A DNA stretch of 64,000 nucleotides from Panax quinquefolius (Eukaryota > Streptophyta > Magnoliopsida > Apiales > Araliaceae), in the NCBI GenBank assembly GCA_020205615.1, contig CM035160.1, positions 5,930,437 to 5,994,436 of the forward strand, given 5' to 3'. Position 1 is the first letter of the stretch, and every line of letters starts with the position of its first letter. The translations under genes and the position numbers were made by a program. Of the stretch, positions 12,049 to 25,350 are shown piece after piece. The notes under the pieces were generated by a model. That model had not been told where the DNA came from. It was given only the letters and a program-made list of their open reading frames with translations, and ran no database searches.

Positions 12049-13027
12049 GGTTGCAGAAGGTAGAAGACGTACGCTATGGTTGGGTCTACTAGTAACGCAG
12101 TAGCAGTAAAAGCAAAGCCTCTGCGAAGAGGATCGAGGGTTTAGGGCATGGCTGGGCTTCTTTTGCTTTAACTCCTCCTGGGTCTTCTTGAAGAAGACGA
12201 CGTCGTATTTCGTTTTAACTTGTAAGAGTTTCTGGTGCAAGAATTCGGTGACCGGGTCACGCTGTTTCTTATTATGAAAAAAATGAGATTGGCCCATTTT
12301 TCGAAAATAAATTATGAAAAAACTCTATGCGGAATGTTTAATTTTCATATCTAATTATCATATACTCATAATTTATACTACAATAAAGGCCGAGTGAGAA
12401 ATGAGACTATATACAATCAGATTAAAATTTAGACAATTGATATTTTACAAAAAAAAATTAATATTTTCATAATAAAAATATCGTTATAGATGTATAACGA
12501 CGATATATATAAGATCTATAAATACAATTTTATTATCTGAAATATTATTTTCATTATGAATTTATCGATTTTTAAATTTACTTATATAATAACAAAATTC
12601 ATACTTTTCACATGAGAATGAACTCAAAAATACAGTTTTCAAAATGTATTTATTTTGAAAGAAATAAAATATATTATGAGTTGTACCATTTATAATTATT
12701 TCCATTTCAATATTTCATAATCTTTAATTATAATGATATAAATTTTGAAGCCTCAGTTTGAAAATACAATACAATAAATTGTTGTAACTAAATATATAAA
12801 TTCTCACACAAACGAAGAAACAAAATTAGCTTAAAAAATCAAATAAATTCATATGTTATAAATTTATATATATATATATATATTATATGTTATAATATTA
12901 AAATACATATGTATATATAATAATATATATTATAAACATATACTAATATATAATTAATATACAATATAACATATGTCATATATATATATTGTATTAATAT
13001 AATATAATACAAAATAAATATAATACC

Positions 13028-13065
<38 letters not shown>

Positions 13066-14340
13066 TTATCTATTTTGGGTGAGGACATTTTTGTCCCCAT
13101 CATTTTATTCATTCGAATCGCGCTTGGGAGGGTGTTAGGAATCCGTCGGAGTGGTCAAAAATTTGAGTCGATCCCCCCATTGAAATCAATATATGTATTT
13201 TCTTATAAATACAAGTTATTTATAATTTGACCATCTCATCCATCTTCCAAAAATTCCTCAACGCCCTTAAAATTGAAATGAAATAGTTTAGGTCTCTCTC
13301 AAAAAAAGAGAGGAAAAAAGTCTCCACTTTCTTAATGGCACTCTTTATAATAATACAAATAATTTTATCCCTCATAGTTAGAATTGGTTAATAGAAAAAA
13401 GAAAAGCCGAATACATATTACATAGTATGGCAATTATAATACACCTACAAACTTCTCGAACATTAGTAATATTTATAATGATATATTTTTTCATTTATTA
13501 AATACAATTTAAGATAAAAAAAACAAATTAAAACAATAAGAGTCGAATTAAAAGTGAAATATTTATAAAAAAAAATGGTTAAGAATTACTACATTACTAA
13601 CAAAAATAATCATAATGCTCCTTACATGAACTCAAATTTTGAATAAATATTACTAATATAGTATTATTGCCAAAAGAAGGAGGGGGGGGGGGGGGGGCAT
13701 GATCACAAGGGGAGAAAATATTTGTCCCCATTTATGTCAAGAACAACCTCACATGTTAAAGAGGTTGTTTGATAAAATTGAATGATTTTTTTTTTAAATA
13801 TATAATTTTTTTTTGATAATTATTTGTTTAAAATATTTGATTACGTATATTTTTTTTTATTTTAACCTTCTAAGTAGTTATAAACAAATTTATTATATAA
13901 TTATAAATAAATAATATTATTTAAGAAAAATTAAATATTAATTTTGACAATTTTGATAGAGTATACTATTAGTAATATAAATTTAAGAATAAAACACTAA
14001 AAAATTAATAACATTATATCACTTCATAAATTTTTTTACAATAACATAAACTGGTTATTAACAAATTTATTAAAGAAAAATCAAAATAATTTTTATATAA
14101 TAAAATTTGGTTACAAGATAAATATTGAATGTGAAGATGTATAAGTGAAAATATCATTTAACATTAATTTTTATTTATTTAATGACAAAATTTTAAATAA
14201 ATGATTTAAATATATTTAGAATTTAAAAATTATAAAATAATTGATATTAATGACTTATGTAGAACTGTTTCTGAGTTTTTAGGATTATTCGTAGCTTCGT
14301 ACTTATTCACAAGGAAACAAGTAACCCAAAGCCCCAACCT
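12049..14340. other. Very AT-rich intergenic stretch with microsatellites and a poly-G run
   Basis: The first 100-200 bases are probably the SmD1 leader and promoter. From about 12300 the sequence is extremely AT-rich, with interrupted TA arrays at 12860-13060 (a clean run at 13036-13060) that could form cruciforms, and a 16-G run at 13682-13697. No coding frame of note was found. Confidence 0.55.
13682..13697. repeat. Poly-G run (16 bases)
   Basis: An uninterrupted G run lies in AT-rich surroundings. Its length in any assembly is unreliable. Confidence 0.9.
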
Positions 14341-15545
14341 AAAGTTATCCCGAGATTAAATTTATGTTTCAGACGTTATTCTCCTGCCTCGTGTCTCTCA
14401 GAAGCAAAACCCTAGATTTATTTGTCAGCGCAAGTACGCTATGCTCAGCTTATATTCTCTCATCGGTTCTGATGCCAATAATCGCATGTAATTTGAGACT
14501 ATTTCAAACTGAATCAAGAGCCATTTCTGCGATTGAATTATATTGTTGATGATTATATATATTTGATAGGTGATTTTTGTCTCCAGTAATATTCACCGAT
14601 GAATATTGTTTAATCAGTATTTATAAATCTGTGTCTGTAGGTATGTATACGAGATACTCCAATTTGTGTGTGTATATATTTAAGCACCACCTATAATTGT
14701 ATTCATGAACTGATTGCAGAGGAAGAGACTCAAGGTTTAGGTGTGAATATATCATTACAAAGTTTATGACTTCTTGAATATAGCATAAGCTTACCAATTT
14801 TAGTTAAGAATTTTCTTAAGTAAAGGGGTATAATAATTTCACTTTTGCGACTTTTCTGGTGGGTGAAATGCGGTGAAGTGGTTTCTTGCTTGAACTTGTA
14901 GCCACAGGATATTCGGAAAATGAAGATTTGAGAGAGGCAATTGTTCATAATTATGTTATGAGATAGTGTGAGATTGCTCCTAAGATACATTTATTGAAGC
15001 TCACAAACTACAACTCTTGGTGTAGTATTTTCGGAACATCAGATTTTTGAATGAAGTGAAAACAATCTTGTCTTGGATTTAAAACAAATACCAACCGTAA
15101 TCTGTGATGCTCAGGTATTTCCTGCATAATACAATGGTCTTTTTTTAAGTAGCCAACTGTGCCCAATGTTTTAATGCGGACAACATATGATACATTTAAA
15201 AACAAAATTAACTATTGACCGTCTTACTTCAAGTTGAGCAGGGAAGATTCTGTTGTATATGATTGGAAAAGAAATACATGCTTGGCAGAGTTACACCATT
15301 ACCGCACTCGTCTCTTGATTGTGCTAGTGCTACAACATTTATAAACTTTACTAGAATTAAGGGCTGCTGCTTATGTTCTTGAATCGCCATCTAACTTTTT
15401 TTTTAAAATTACACTGTACAGCTCAGGATAATGTTAAGGAGTTTGGCATTTTGGTGTTGAGAACATTGTTAGAAGTAGACCTTTTCTGGACAGTCCGGAT
15501 CTCTATATCGCCCAGTGTTTATGTCAATGTGGGGCGATCTATACT
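14341..15545 (+). other. Probable leader region of the capping-enzyme-like gene
   Basis: The stretch upstream of the ATG at 15546 contains AAACCCTAG at about 14406, a motif common near plant transcription starts, and pyrimidine-rich sequence. A spliced leader is possible, since the region is about 1.2 kb long. The short frames here have no family match that I recognise. Confidence 0.3.
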
Positions 15546-18500
15546 ATGGACTTGAATGCGTCTCCACTACCTGAAGGAGATGAAGTAATATACGAAGAGA
15601 GATTAGATAAACATTCAGCACGGCAAGAGCTCAGAGTGACAGCCACTGAAACTATGCACCAAGTATGACTTTTAATTTTGCTTTAGCAATCTCTCAATAG
15701 GAGAATTAACTCAGCTGTGGATTTAACTGTTTTTTGTGCAATTAATATTGTTTGCTGTGGTTTAACGAGGATATGCTATGACCTAATATTTGGTTTATAA
15801 GTAAAATTATGGCAATTTGTGAGTGTTTTTGCAGACCTTGACAACATTCTAGTGAAGGTAGGTAAGTCACGAAAAATTTATATTTTCATTAAATTTATAA
15901 TGCAAAACAAACCAAGATTTAATATTCATCTGCAGAAGGAAAAAAAAAATCCCACGAGTACATCATACTTCACAGGGATGTTTTCTTTAACTTCTATGTT
16001 CGTATACTTACAGCAAAAGAAGGAAAGTCCAATACTTCTTTGCTCTGATCTATGTACTAAGTTTTAACATTGTCTTCACTTGACCACTAGAAAGAACTTA
16101 AAATCAGACCTTTAAAATGGAAGTATTTGATGATTATGGATCATTGACGTACATATCTATGATTGCTGAAAACCATAACTGGTATAGAAAGGTTAATTTG
16201 TATGTGCAGTCTTGAATCATTGATAATTTGATTTAGAAAACCTACCATGAATATCATCTCAGTATTTGTTTCATTTCAAATTTAAAACGTTTTTAAACTT
16301 TACAACATTGGCCGCATGAACATTATGACGAAAATTAACACTGTCATGTGTAGTTTGGACATTATGAGATAGCATATTTTCATGGGTTGATTAAGCAGTG
16401 GGCTTGATTTTGTAATGACATGTTTGTTTTACTGAGCATAAGTTAGGAAGGTATGCGTTTCTTAGCTTTTAGTTGTGAAAGATTATTCTTATACTTAATA
16501 TTATAATTGATGAAACTGTGTAAATATATGACTGAACTCTGTTTTTCATGCACATATCTTTTCTTAACACTAGCCTTATGATTGATGAATATATGAGCGA
16601 ACTCCGTTATTCACGCACATGCTTTCTTAACACTTCCCATGGACCCGGACATTTTATAATTGAGTGAGGCAATTACTGTTGTAAGTGGGTAAGTACTTTT
16701 TACATTTATAAGGGGGTGATATTAGTTATTTTTCTTAAAATTATAATTTTAAATATTTATTTTTCTTAAGTGTCAACTTAATTACACCAAACTACTATAC
16801 ATACCAAACCTGGCAAAAAAAAAAAAAAGAGTCGATGCGTTATAGTATACTGGCATCTAATAATCCAAAATGTATTGAACATGGGTTTGGGGAAGATCAT
16901 ATAGCTGAGTCATAAGCAAAGTTGGGGTAGTATTGTCACCTTCTTCCTGAAGCAATGTTAGATTGATAATTGTGAATCTAATTGGTGTGTTGTTGGTTAC
17001 TATTGAAATGGCGTTACATGGCCACCCTTCTCCAATGCTTTGGGTTTTTATCCTGTCTTTTCTAGACTTGAGGAAATGTGTACATGCACAGCGTCATTCA
17101 AGCTCTGCGAGGCATGAGACCTGTGCAGTTATTGGACTTTGATACCATCTCCATATCACTTTCGTGTATAGTTTAATGAATTCTTTTGATGTTCTATTAA
17201 CTGATTTTAATGCACTATTTATCAGGATACAGATGGAAGACATCATAGAATGAAAAGAAAACATCCAGACGAGGATTCAATTCATGTTTCTCAGCACTTT
17301 ATGAATAATCTGGAATCCCAGTTTAGGGACAATGGATATGATAGGAATAGCCTTCCCTCTGGTAGGGTTCGAAGCATTTGCTCATTGCTATTAGCTCAAA
17401 CAAGATTTCTTATCTATTAATTTTGAAAAGATATTTGCATTTTGTCTGCTTAATTTTAATTCTTATAATAATTGCAAAAGCTATCCCATACAAAGTTATT
17501 CCATATCACTTATAAAAAAGATGTTATAAAAGTAATATTTGCATATCAATGTTGATAAACCTACAAAAGTTAATCTCTGCATTCTTCTATTGTAGATGAT
17601 ATATTTTACACAATTAAAATGTGAGTAGCTTCATCTTTGTTCCATTGCTCCATTTATCTGGGAGCATATTGGTGTCGAAGACTCGTGGAGTTGTAGATTG
17701 GCAATGAACCACATTGTTTTCCCTCAAGTCCAGAGTAAATGCATAAAAGATCACTGTTCTACAGACACGAGGGATATTATAGGTCATATCACAGTAAGCT
17801 GTGTAGCCACCTTAGAAGGGAGATAACTAAATATGGTTTAGGAATGTTATTCTGCAAGTCTATATTATAGCTTTTTTGTTATAATTGGTTGATGTTGTGC
17901 AAGTAGCTGTTTACTTTGAGGAGTGATTGTCATTGTTATGGATCAAGTATAGAAACTAAACCAAGGGTTAGTAATTCAATGTTTTTTTACAAGTTAGAAA
18001 AATTCATTAGGAATGTTTACATATGATTTACTTTAGAAAGTGGGTAAATGGTGAAGAATATTTTTCTAAAGTGCCTTACTTTCTACTTTCACAAGTTAGA
18101 CCTGCTTCGAACAGCCAGCAATACTGTTATGTCTTCTGACCAAGTTTGATAAGCAACAGGCCTGGGGATAGCTTTTGCTCACATACGCATGTGCTGAACT
18201 TGGTTGTGTGATCGAACATTTTATATTTATATATCACAAATGTAAGAGATTTAAATAAAGTACTCCACTATCTCCTTTGTTCTTCACCAGGTATTAATTG
18301 AAGGAAACTACTCATTGGGCGTACATTCATTTTAAATGCTTTAGTTTCTGCATGTGTTGCCTCTTCTTACTAGAGAGGTCATCCATCCATTTTTGATTTG
18401 GTTTCAAATCCATATGATCATACCTATATCGTTCATGACGAATTTTGGGTTTCTATGTTTGCGCCAAGAGATTTTGCTTCTGGAAAGTTTTGTTACACCC

Positions 18501-19241
18501 TTTCTAACACATTTTAGTTTGTTCTATTATTAAAAGTATCTCAGTTAGCTGTTTAAGCAGCAAAGGTTAAGTTACTGGATTTTTGTATTTGACCTGACAA
18601 ATCTGGTGAATTACTTGAAACTAAAAAGTTTAAGCACTTGGTCCATTACTTCTTCAAGTGTCAATAAGTTGAAGCTAATTAGCACCAGGCCTTGAATCAG
18701 TTAAAAGGTTTGCATACCTACTTCAGACCAATGAGGTTTATCATTTTCTTCGTTCTATTGATGTCATGATATGATAGTGGCTCTTATTTTCTATTTGTTC
18801 ATTAATATCAAAGGTAAATAGTAGATATTTGTCAAGAGTACAATGTGTTTCACTTGTAGATATGTTAGTTTCTCTATTTAAAGTTTTCATTTGAACTTTT
18901 CCTTGGTCTAATGGTTATTTCGTACTTCATTTGCCGCTAGAATTTTATCACTCTATGTATTCCCAATGTTGTTCCTTATTTTTTGGTTTTATGAGTATTG
19001 GCTTGATAAATTTGTGGTATAAATGTTTATATAAAATTTGTCCTTTAACTCAAAATAAACTAAAATTGTATACAATCTTTATGTTACAGGCTGGTTGAAT
19101 TGCCCTGCTTTCGGTAATGAAATAGGCTTTATTATCCCTTCAAAAGTTCCTCTTGGCGAGTCCTTTAGTGAAAAAATTAGTCCTGGCAAAACATATACTC
19201 CAAGAGAAGTGATTCATCAACAAAGGCGCTTAGGAAGAGAG
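15546..19241 (+). pseudogene. mRNA-capping-enzyme-like gene, first three coding exons only
   Basis: Exons 15546-15662, 17226-17361 and 19090-19241 join in phase across GT-AG introns into about 135 residues. The start MDLNASPLPEGDEV is the plant capping-enzyme start. Exon 2 is hydrophilic (HHRMKRKHPDED). Exon 3 carries PAFGNEIGFIIPSKVPLGES and ends HQQRRLGRE, which in the family leads straight into the RNA 5'-triphosphatase (dual-specificity-phosphatase-like) domain. That domain, its HCTHGxNRTG-type active site and the guanylyltransferase half are not found anywhere in the window. The last exon ends in a good donor (GTAAGT). About 1.3 kb later a chromovirus LTR begins, and the next 26 kb are transposons and a scaffold gap. 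The gene is therefore either truncated, or split by a very large intron whose remaining exons are lost or misassembled. The exons seen have no stop or frameshift. Family identity rests on the N-terminal motifs only. Confidence 0.68.
16506..16645. repeat. Imperfect tandem duplication in intron 1 of the capping-like gene
   Basis: Two related blocks share TTGATGAA..ATATATGA, GAACTC.GTT.TTCA.GCACAT and TTTCTTAACACT, with period about 75 bases. The copies have diverged by substitutions and short gaps. Confidence 0.7.
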
Positions 19242-20524
19242 GTAAGTCGTGATGTTTAACTTTCTTTAAACTTCAGTCATTCCCCTTTCAATGTACCAAA
19301 CATTTTCCCTCCTGTTATTAAAAAGTGAAGTAGTTTATCATCGTGGTTCACTTGCCAATAAGTTGAATTTTATTTGATTGTTTAGCTTAATTAAATGGTG
19401 CTTGACTAATAGAGTAATCTTTCTGTGCATTTACCTATTTGTGTATTTATCTACTTACCTAATTGGATTTCTTATAAGTAGGAAGATTTGGAAATATGGG
19501 ATTCTTTATTATTTGAAACTAATTGTAGTATTTCTCTAAATTATTCTGATATTGGACTAGTTTGAGTATCTAATAAGTAAGAAAATGTTAAAAACTGGTT
19601 CTATAAGGTATAAAGAGGATTAGAGGACCTTTTAGGGCTGTTACAAGAATGTTTTGGGTGTACTGGCTACAAAACATGTTTGACTTTAGGGTCTGTAGAT
19701 GTTCGACAGGGTTAACATAATGGTTTATTATTGTATTTATAAGCTATAATGAAGAAACTTAGCATAGTTTCGGTCATGTAATAGTAACTTATTTTGCTGT
19801 TGTGGAATCCTTTTATTGTGCTTTGGCTACATTAGTCCGCTATGGGGTTGGGAACTAGGGAGTTTTGTCTGGCATTCTGGGTTCGAGTTACACAAGGCTT
19901 GAAAGTGCTGAATTGTTTCGGCAGTGAGAAGGGGGTGCATGAGGTAGTTTGTTTACTGTTTTGGATTTGAGCTGTAGAAAGCATGAAAGTGCTGAAAAAA
20001 GAAGAAGAGGATTTATATAGCATATATTATGTTTCATGTTTATATTTATAGCATACTGTATCATTTTGCTTCTACTAGCTCTTCTTTCCTTGCTTATTTT
20101 TATCTTTGCTTAACATCTTGAATAGTGAATGATTCAGGATTATTTCTTCAGTTTTCCTTATTTATATTGAGACGAGCAGCTTACATTCTATCTGTCTGCT
20201 TGTACTTCTTCTGTTCTTACCTTGCTTGTATGAGGTACTGATTGGTGTGATGGTGCCCAGAATATAATCCATAGAGTTCAACCAACATTGGGCTTTAGTT
20301 ATGCCTGGATCTTTTATGCAGCCCAACTCATAGCGAGTTCTATCACTTGGCCTGAACCCATTTCTTCTATTCTGTTTAGTGATGAGTTTTTTCTTTCTAG
20401 GATTTGCTTTCTATCCCATATCGTGTTGTGCTAAGCTCATTTCTCTTATTAGGTCTTACCTTTAATACCACAAATGATGTAGGACAACCTTTGTAAAATG
20501 AATTTTGTTAGTAATTGATAGATA

Positions 20525-20842
20525 TGTAGAACAAGGATTGAAGCTCTGCCCTTAAATTCTAGGGTTTAGAGTCTCAACTCGGCATTTATTCAGTCTAGGT
20601 AAATATCTACATAAGAAAAACCAATAATAATATCAATATTCAGAATGTCCCCTGTATAGAAAATTACATCGGTATTTAAACACAACAACCCTAAATTGGA
20701 CTTGGAGACCAAGAAATAACTAAAGGCAAAAATACCCCAACTAATTAAAACAAGTCCATAATAATAAAATAAACTAAATAAATAAACAAGGTAACTAAAT
20801 CATCGATAATAAACAGGAGAACTAAATCATCAATTTCCATCA
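20525..20842 (-). repeat. 3' LTR of the chromovirus, about 318 bp
   Basis: On the minus strand the segment starts TGATGGAAATTG and ends CTTGTTCTACA. It is preceded by AACAGGGGAGAAA (20855-20843), a proper polypurine tract. No second copy is present for comparison, so the outer edge is an estimate from the TG...CA ends. Confidence 0.65.
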
Positions 20843-20866
20843 TTTCTCCCCTGTTAGAAAAGACTG

Positions 20867-22570
20867 TCAAATGAAATCTTCGTAACGCTCTAACAATGCA
20901 GGACCAATGCGATGAAAATCATCCCTACCAATCCATGTGCAATCACTATCAGCCTTGCCTCGCCACTTAACTAAAAATTGGCGATAATCTATGCGCCTAG
21001 TCAACACAAACCTCTCATCCAATACATCCGCAATACCATCTGCTGTAAACTGTGAAAAAACAAGAGGTGCATGTGGAACATTTAAAGGAGGAACAAGTCC
21101 TGGGTTAACAGTGTTACTAGATGAAAAAGCAAGAGATGGGGTTGACAGATTAGAAAGTTCATGATATGGAGTAAGATCGGCCACATTAAATACATAACCA
21201 ATGCCCATATTACTAAGAAGATCTAACTTATAAGCATTAACACTAACCTTCTTTTTAACACGAAATGGACCCATCGGCTTACCAATCACTTTTCTCCATG
21301 TGTCGGCTTGACACGGTGTCGAAGTATCACCTGATTATTCTCATTGAACTCTTGGTACCCGCGATGAACATCTGCAACAGACTTATAATTTTTATTGCTC
21401 AAATTAATTTTCTATTTTATCTCAACATGTAAATTATGAATGTGTCGTGCAAAAGTTTCAACATACTTGATGCAGAGGGAAGAGGGACCAAGTCAATAGG
21501 TTTCTTAGGCTGACAACCAGTGTAAATCTGAAAAGAACTCGCCTTAGTAGAGCGATTATTTGCCATAGGTAAAACTCTATCCCAACTAGACACGTAATCT
21601 CCTATAAGGTATCTCACCAAATCACCTAGACTCCTATTAACTACCTCAGTTTGACCATCAGTTTGTGGGTGATAGGCAGTGGAAAACGTAAGTGTAGTAT
21701 TTAGTTTCTTCTATAGGGTTTTACAAAAATAATGCATGAATTTGACATCCCGATCAGAAACTATAGACAAAGGCAACCCACGTAGTCGCACTACCTCACT
21801 AAAGAAAATCGATGCAACGTGTGAAGTATCATCGGTTTTGCTGCATGGGATAAAATGTGACATTTTAAAAAAATGGTTCACTACAAAAAAACGGAATAAT
21901 GATCTCTTGGGGTCCGCGGTAACCAAAGACAATCTTGCTAATATCTTCCAAAGGAACATAGGGTACCGCCTACCGATAAAGGCATATACAACCATGTGTT
22001 TTACTTCCCACCCTTAGCAGTTTGACATGTACGACATTCAGAAACAACACGAGCTACATCCCTCTTGAGGCTAGGCCAAAAGAACCTATCCTCCACAATC
22101 GCAATGGTCTTGTCGCGACCAAAATGATATGCGATCCGTCCTGCATGTAACCGCCAAACTAAATGCTCACGCATAGACGTGCTAGGAATACACAAACGAG
22201 TATCATTAAAAAGATACCCATCATGAATATAAAAATCGCATGAGGATGGTACACTAGAATTCTGTAGGGCAATATATGTCTCTCTAAAGTCTCGACGAGA
22301 AGAGTACTCATGAATGATACACTCAAACCTAATAACCTTCACACTCAATGTGGTTAGGATACTTTACTCAAATTATGTTCTCTACCCCTCAACAATGTTT
22401 TAGGACAAAAAGAATAGTCCTGAAGAAACTCAACCCACTTAGCGTGTCGAACTTCTTCTGGGCGTTTATATACTGAAGTGTCCGATGATCGGAGTAGAAC
22501 ACAAACTCCTTAGACAACAAATAATGTTGCCAATACCTAAACGCTTGAACTACAACAAAAAACTCCTTAT
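20867..22570 (-). pseudogene. Chromovirus pol remnant: RNase H end, integrase, chromodomain
   Basis: The last segment (21289-20867) is open and ends in a stop. It contains GPFRVKKKVSVNAYKLDLL, FNVADLTPYHE, and then a chromodomain-like tail RQFLVKWRGKADSDCTWI. In chromoviruses this domain steers integration to particular chromatin. Upstream segments (22348-22001, 21995-21711 and 21620-21417) carry integrase zinc-finger and DDE-core sequence but lie in different frames with stops between them. At least three frame breaks make it non-functional. The catalytic-core motif [14 protein letters not shown] (about 21750) retains the second acidic residue. Confidence 0.85.
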
Positions 22571-22579
22571 CATAGTTGA

Positions 22580-23586
22580 TGTGATTTATGTATTTTATTT
22601 ATTAGTGGAGATTTAGGACATTAATTAGTGATTATGAATTAATAATAAGGGTATTTTAGTCATTTTATACTTTTATTATTCCCCAATTAATATTAGGGTT
22701 TTGTCTGTTTAAATAGTGATTAATCCCTATAAGTCATTTAGAAATTTGCTTGTTTAGAATTTGAATAGTGAATCGGTCGATCGTTAAGTCGTTTGTTTTT
22801 GAAAAAAAATCGTCTGAATGGCTGAATCGGTCAACCGACGATTTGGGCTGAATGATTTAGTTTCATTTTTTTGACTGAATGGGTTGAATAAGGTTTTTTT
22901 TACAATATTAACTGTTGGGCCATAATCCTTTTTCCTTATTGGGCGGTTTAATGGGCTCCTCCTTGGATCGTGTTATCTTAAGTCTGGTTGGTCCGAATGG
23001 TTTGGGCCCGATTACTTGATCATTTCATTGGGTTCTTTCGGTTGGATCCGGTCACTGGGTCATTTCCATTATTTGGGCTTAGTCGTTGAATTGGCCCATT
23101 ATCTGATTGTCACTTAACCCAACTTTGACCAAGAATCATTATGCCAAGTGACAATTGACTATTGTGTTTACCACCTTCTGCGTGCATTAATGAGGATGGG
23201 ACTGGGATGGTGGCGGTGGAAAAGCGATGGCGGCGGTGTGTGGAAGTGGAACAACTTTTACTTTTCTACCGAAATGACCAGGAGGGGGGAAAAAAGGTGT
23301 CGAGAAGTGATGAGTGGCACGATGGCAAAGGAGTGGAGTATCGTGGGGCTAAGATCACATAAGAGGGTAAATAACACATTCATTCATTATTATTATTCTA
23401 TCTCTCGGGCATTAGATAATATTTTTCTCTCCATTGTTGACCTTGTGATCGCTTTGTCTTGACTCTCACGTAGGAGCTATCCTCGGCGGTCGGTAGTCGA
23501 GCTTTTAGTGTTGACTTGTTGAATCGTGCGGGATATTGGACGCGTCTTGGTGATTGGGGACGTGGAGAAAGATCTTGGCGTTAACA
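22580..23586 (+). repeat. 5' LTR of the Tat-like element, about 1007 bp
   Basis: The segment starts TGTGATTTATG exactly where the chromovirus RNase H reading stops, and ends TTAACA just before the primer-site core. The first part is AT-rich. The middle holds the repeated motif TGAATCGGTC.A.CG. The partner LTR was not found, so the 3' boundary relies on the PBS position. Confidence 0.65.
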
Positions 23587-24199
23587 TTGGCGCTTAGAAG
23601 GAGGGTGAGTTCTAGTGTCACGAGTATTTTTCAATCACGCATCGTGTTTGTTCTACGTCGATATTCATGGTGAAGAGTAGAACACCTACACGAAGGGCGC
23701 GTAGAGGGTCGCCGGTGAATCGACACCACGAGTGTCTGCTCGAGGATCGTTTGGGGCCGTGATAAAGTGTTCATGCTAAGACACATCCAAACGACCACAC
23801 GAAGATTTTCGATCCCAAGGGCGTAGGCAAGGCTAAGCGTGGGGCTAGTCTTCCCCGACGGATAAAGCGCTTTGCCCGCACTATCGGAAGCGAGTAGAAG
23901 GCGCTTCGCTGGGAACTCGATCTGAGAGGACCAGGACGAAAAAGGCTTCACGGTCAGCTAAGATGGCGGATGAAAGCGGATAGAAGCTATGGAAGTACTC
24001 GTGAAGCAACGACGGGATATAGGTGAGCGATGGCGGGATGGCGAGTTGAGAGACGAAGAGCTCGGTTATAATCGGTCAGAAGAAGCGAGGACACCGAAGT
24101 GGGAAAGAACACATTCATTCGGGGACGAGAGTCTCGGTAGAAAATCGAGAAAGAAGAAGATCCAGAGCCCTACTCCTCAAAGATCGAGGAGGTACATCA

Positions 24200-25350
24200 C
24201 CCCGCGATTCTAAGGAGCGGGGTCGGAGAAAACGAAGAGGTCGATCCGGAGATCATACTCCTGAAACCACAAAGAAAGCCCTTGTTGTTGCACATTCTCG
24301 CCATAGTGCCCGAGCTCAAAGACGAAGTATATCTAGAGATCGTACTCCTGAGAGTCTACTGAGGGTACACCACCCTGTGGACACTCGTCATCGCAGAAGC
24401 CCTTACAGAATTGAAGGCTCTATTGTAAAGCAAATTACCTTTCTCGAGGAGGAAGGAGTCACCGAAAAAGAAGCATCATCTCAACCGGAAGGTGTAGAGT
24501 ATCGGTCAAAGAGTTAAAGAACTTGAGTAGCTTTGCCAAGTACAAAAAACGAAGGATACTTGAGAAAGAAGGCATCCCTTTTTCCGCGGAGATTCTTAAG
24601 GAAAAAAGTGACCCCACCAAGAAGTTGCCCATGCTCGAGAGTTATGATGGATCGGGGGATCCTATGACCCGATCGGTTCGTTCGATAGGATGGATTATTA
24701 TGACTTTAGCGATCTTTGCTAAGTGTCGTACTTTTATGTCACAACACTCGAAAGGATGTCCGGCGGTGGATGGGGACTTTGCCTTGATTCAATTTCATCT
24801 TGGGCGGGGCGTATGCGATAAATTTCATGCTCGCCCGGGAGCAACAAAAGAAGGGAAAACCGACCGGTTCGTTGGCTCGAGTTCGACGCTTTTGAATGAG
24901 TCTTTGGGCGATATGTGAAGAGGTTCCGTGAAGCGGTCGGCCAAGTGATGCACTGAACGATCTGCATGCCGTTGGATTGTTTCGAGAATGGGTTAGATCC
25001 GTCAAATCGGAGAAGTTAGTGAAGAAGTTAATGTTTCATCACCGAAGAGTCTCGCCGAGGCCTTCGACAAAGTCAAGGTTATATCGTGGTGGAGGAAGCT
25101 ATGGACAGACCTCAAACGTCCCGCTTGGACCGGTTTAAGGAGACGGTCGGGATAGAACCGATAGAGACCGAGAAAAAGAATGAAGGTAATAAAGACCGCT
25201 ACTGAGGCGGCGGGTCGAAAAAGTATAACAATTGGAGAGCAGGGAGGACGGCGCGTTCGCTCCAAATTTCAAAGAAAGAGTGAATAGGGCGTACCAAAGA
25301 CTTAACACGATGAAGGCATGTTATCTTGGATCAAATTAAGAATCAACCTA
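24200..25350 (+). pseudogene. Tat-like element gag, frame-broken
   Basis: An open stretch at 24523-24918 includes PFSAEILKEKSDPTKKLPML followed by ESYDGSGDP, the conserved retrotransposon-gag entry motif. Upstream (24100-24480) is an Arg/Ser/Lys-rich region. Downstream the frame is lost repeatedly, although gag-like words recur. It would form the virus-like particle in a functional copy. Confidence 0.65.

Larger units (their letters stand above)
20525..22579 (-). mobile_element. 3' part of a Ty3/gypsy chromovirus (RNase H to 3' LTR)
   Basis: On the minus strand, from high to low coordinates: an RNase H/connection end (22570-22380, EFVFYSDHRTLQYINAQKK), an integrase zinc finger with the HX..H..CX2C layout ending CRTCQTAKG (about 22250-22010), an integrase core ([18 protein letters not shown], about 21870), then an integrase C-terminus and chromodomain ending at 20867, and finally the 3' LTR. 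The upstream half (gag, protease, RT) is missing because the plus-strand LTR at 22580 interrupts it. It should resume beyond that element, but a scaffold gap intervenes. Confidence 0.85.

Noticed and set aside
12049..12297. N-terminal extension of SmD1 (open frame upstream of the ATG)
   Set aside because: Sm D1 proteins begin MKLVRFLMKL. The upstream residues have no family support and are most likely leader sequence.
23148..24213. Several frames of 66-106 codons after the Tat-like LTR
   Set aside because: They fall in the LTR and leader of a retrotransposon and match nothing. Treated as non-coding leader or decayed gag.
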